This document shows positions 22,205 through 23,417 of a stretch of 23,417 nt of DNA, one piece after another. The number at the start of each line of letters is the position of its first letter. The first letter of the stretch is position 1. Source of the DNA: SHLQ01 sp964445255 (lineage in GTDB: Bacteria; Actinomycetota; Acidimicrobiia; Acidimicrobiales; SHLQ01). The stretch spans positions 1 to 23,417 of the forward strand of contig CAYUKM010000035.1 in the NCBI GenBank assembly GCA_964445255.1. Direction: 5' to 3'. Below the pieces are notes generated by a model, which had not been told where the DNA came from, searched no databases, and worked only from the letters and a program-made list of their open reading frames with translations. Position numbers and translations under genes: made by a program.

Positions 22205-23311
22205 ATGCCCTTCACGCTCACCATCACCGACAACGCACGTTTGATGTTCGCCAACGGCGACAGCAGCCATGTACTCCATCCGATCTGGCTGCGAGAGCGC
22301 ACCACCGAACCGGGCACCGTCGATGAAGGCAACCGGCAACGGCTCTTCATCCCGACAGAGATCGACCCAGGCCTACATCCCGTTTCTCTGGAGAGTGCCG
22401 AACACTCCACCGTCGTCACCTGGTCGGACGGACACATCCAGACGGTCGAACACCGTGGCCTCGCGATCGAACTGGGGTGGCTCGACGACCCCATCGCTCC
22501 CCCAGCCCGTGAGCCATGGGCCACCGAGCCAACACCTTTCCCGCGGCTTGCATGGCCAACGAATGACGACGAGATGATCCCTGTGCTGTCCGCCTTCTGG
22601 CGACTTGGCTTTGTCATCTTGACCGGCACACCGACCGAACCGGGCAGCCTCGAGGCACTCGCCAGTACCTTTGGCGTCGTTCGGCCCACCAACTTCGGAA
22701 CCCTCTTCGACGTGTTCTCCAAGCCCAACCCCGTCGACCTCGCCTACACCCCGCTCGAACTGAAGGCACACACCGACAACCCCTACCGTCGACCGGTGCC
22801 GGGTATCCAGTTCCTGCATTGCCTTGAGAACGACGCCGAGGGCGGGCAGTCGACCCTGGTCGATGGACTCTCGGCATCGCTCGACTACGCGGAGCTCGAT
22901 CCAGCGGGCCACCAGGTGCTGTGCTCGACCCCGGTCACCTACCGCTACCACTACGGCGATGAACGACTCGTCGACCGATCCCCCATTCTCGAGACCGACA
23001 GCACGGGCGAGTTCGTAGGCATCCGCAACAGCGACCGCCTCGACTTCGTCGACGCCGTCGACCCCGAGACCCTCGATACCTTCTACGCCGCACGCGCTGG
23101 GCTACGAGAACTCCTCAACGACCCCGCCCGTCGCGCCACGTTCTTGTTGTCGAAGGGCGACCTCATGATGATGGACAACCGTCGACTCCTCCACGGACGC
23201 CTCGCGTACTCACTAGAGTCCGGCTCCCGACACCTCCAGGGCTGCTACATCGAACACGACGGCCCCGACATGGCCTGGCGAAGGCTCTCTCTCGCTAGCA
23301 CTTCCGGCTAG
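22205..23311 (+). CDS. TauD/TfdA dioxygenase, gamma-butyrobetaine-hydroxylase-like
   Basis: A 368-residue Fe(II)/2-oxoglutarate dioxygenase with the two-part layout of gamma-butyrobetaine and trimethyllysine hydroxylases: a small N-terminal domain (about 1-95, with HPIWLRERT at 25-33) and a TauD-type double-stranded beta-helix domain. The iron triad is H189-x-D191 (KAHTDNPYRRP) and H330 (RRLLHGR). The 2-oxoglutarate-binding Arg is in SRHLQGCYIE (R342). GTLFDVFSKPNPVDLAYT and ENDAEGGQSTLVDG are typical of the carnitine-biosynthesis branch. The zinc-binding Cys cluster usually found after WLRD (CxCxxC) is absent; TTEPGT stands there. ATG 22205 has AGGAG 8 bases upstream. It is divergent from the aldolase operon. 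A trimethylammonium carboxylate substrate is likely but not shown. Confidence 0.85.
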   Translation: MPFTLTITDNARLMFANGDSSHVLHPIWLRERTTEPGTVDEGNRQRLFIPTEIDPGLHPVSLESAEHSTVVTWSDGHIQTVEHRGLAIELGWLDDPIAPPAREPWATEPTPFPRLAWPTNDDEMIPVLSAFWRLGFVILTGTPTEPGSLEALASTFGVVRPTNFGTLFDVFSKPNPVDLAYTPLELKAHTDNPYRRPVPGIQFLHCLENDAEGGQSTLVDGLSASLDYAELDPAGHQVLCSTPVTYRYHYGDERLVDRSPILETDSTGEFVGIRNSDRLDFVDAVDPETLDTFYAARAGLRELLNDPARRATFLLSKGDLMMMDNRRLLHGRLAYSLESGSRHLQGCYIEHDGPDMAWRRLSLASTSG

Positions 23312-23329
23312 ATCCCCACTCAACGCAGC

Positions 23330-23346
23330 AGCTCGCTACGCGAGCT
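23330..23346. terminator. Hairpin after the dioxygenase gene
   Basis: AGCTCGC pairs with GCGAGCT (7 bp) around TAC, 18 bp after the stop. No T-run follows, so it may act as a 3' stabiliser or a weak terminator. Confidence 0.45.
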
Positions 23347-23377
23347 CCACTCGCCCAGGGTGTTCCCCACCGAGAAA

Positions 23378-23394
23378 GGGGCCTGGCAGGCCCC
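23378..23394. terminator. Second hairpin near the window end
   Basis: GGGGCCT pairs with AGGCCCC (7 bp) around GGC. TTTCTC follows on the minus strand, so it may terminate a gene entering from the right. The rest of 23312-23417 holds no gene. Confidence 0.45.
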
Positions 23395-23417
23395 TAAGAC
23401 TGGAGAGAAATACTGTC

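Noticed and set aside
21880..22728. Minus-strand frame of 282 codons
   Set aside because: It overlaps the starts of both the HpcH aldolase and the dioxygenase and has no family resemblance.
15410..23311. A joint DMSP/betaine catabolic cluster made of the DddP-like gene and the hydroxylase
   Set aside because: The two genes are more than 5 kb apart with isochorismate synthase and other unrelated genes on both strands between them, so linkage is not supported.

Overview
The window reads as ordinary chromosomal DNA from a high-GC actinobacterium, most likely a marine or aquatic member of the Acidimicrobiia. That placement is inferred from gene content: a PPOX-class F420-type oxidoreductase of the Rv2061 kind, a Septum_form membrane protein, AddAB-type recombination nucleases and a class II aldolase. 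It also rests on many genes whose start codon sits 6-8 bases after a -10 box with no leader. No insertion sequence, phage gene, CRISPR array, rRNA or tRNA was seen, and gene density is high with very short gaps.

Left part (1-5500): the C-terminal end of a sugar/polyol ABC-transporter binding protein (+) converges on a two-gene minus-strand operon, a cytoplasmic GH13 glycosidase followed by a YbaK-type aminoacyl-tRNA deacylase (ATGA overlap). Next are a YcaQ/AlkZ-family winged-helix DNA glycosylase (-) and, divergent from it, a lipoprotein with two FKBP domains (+).

Centre (4913-12166): a three-gene minus-strand operon encodes AddB-like iron-sulfur nuclease, AddA-like helicase-nuclease (ATGA overlap) and a 189-residue protein of unknown function. 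Divergent from addB is an F420/FMN-type PPOX oxidoreductase. The 150-bp gap between them holds a 12-bp inverted repeat able to close a branched RNA structure.

Right part (12832-23417): class II fructose-bisphosphate aldolase and a HAD phosphatase (+) converge without spacing on a Septum_form membrane protein (-). Divergent from that is an M24-fold protein that carries the complete metal-ligand set and signature segment of the DMSP lyase DddP. The stretch then holds a 58-residue acidic protein (-) that is easy to miss, a small methyltransferase (+), isochorismate synthase (-), an SRPBCC protein (+) and a DUF456 membrane protein (-). A minus-strand cluster of HpcH/HpaI aldolase, methyltransferase and CopC-like protein follows, with a gamma-butyrobetaine-hydroxylase-like dioxygenase (+) at the end.

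The most notable items are the DddP-like gene in an actinobacterial background, the leaderless promoter pattern repeated at nine genes, the structured inverted repeat upstream of the PPOX gene, the paired 12-bp repeats at the dddP/septum divergent starts, and the unknown third gene of the addBA operon. I do not see a multi-gene defence island or other obviously new system.
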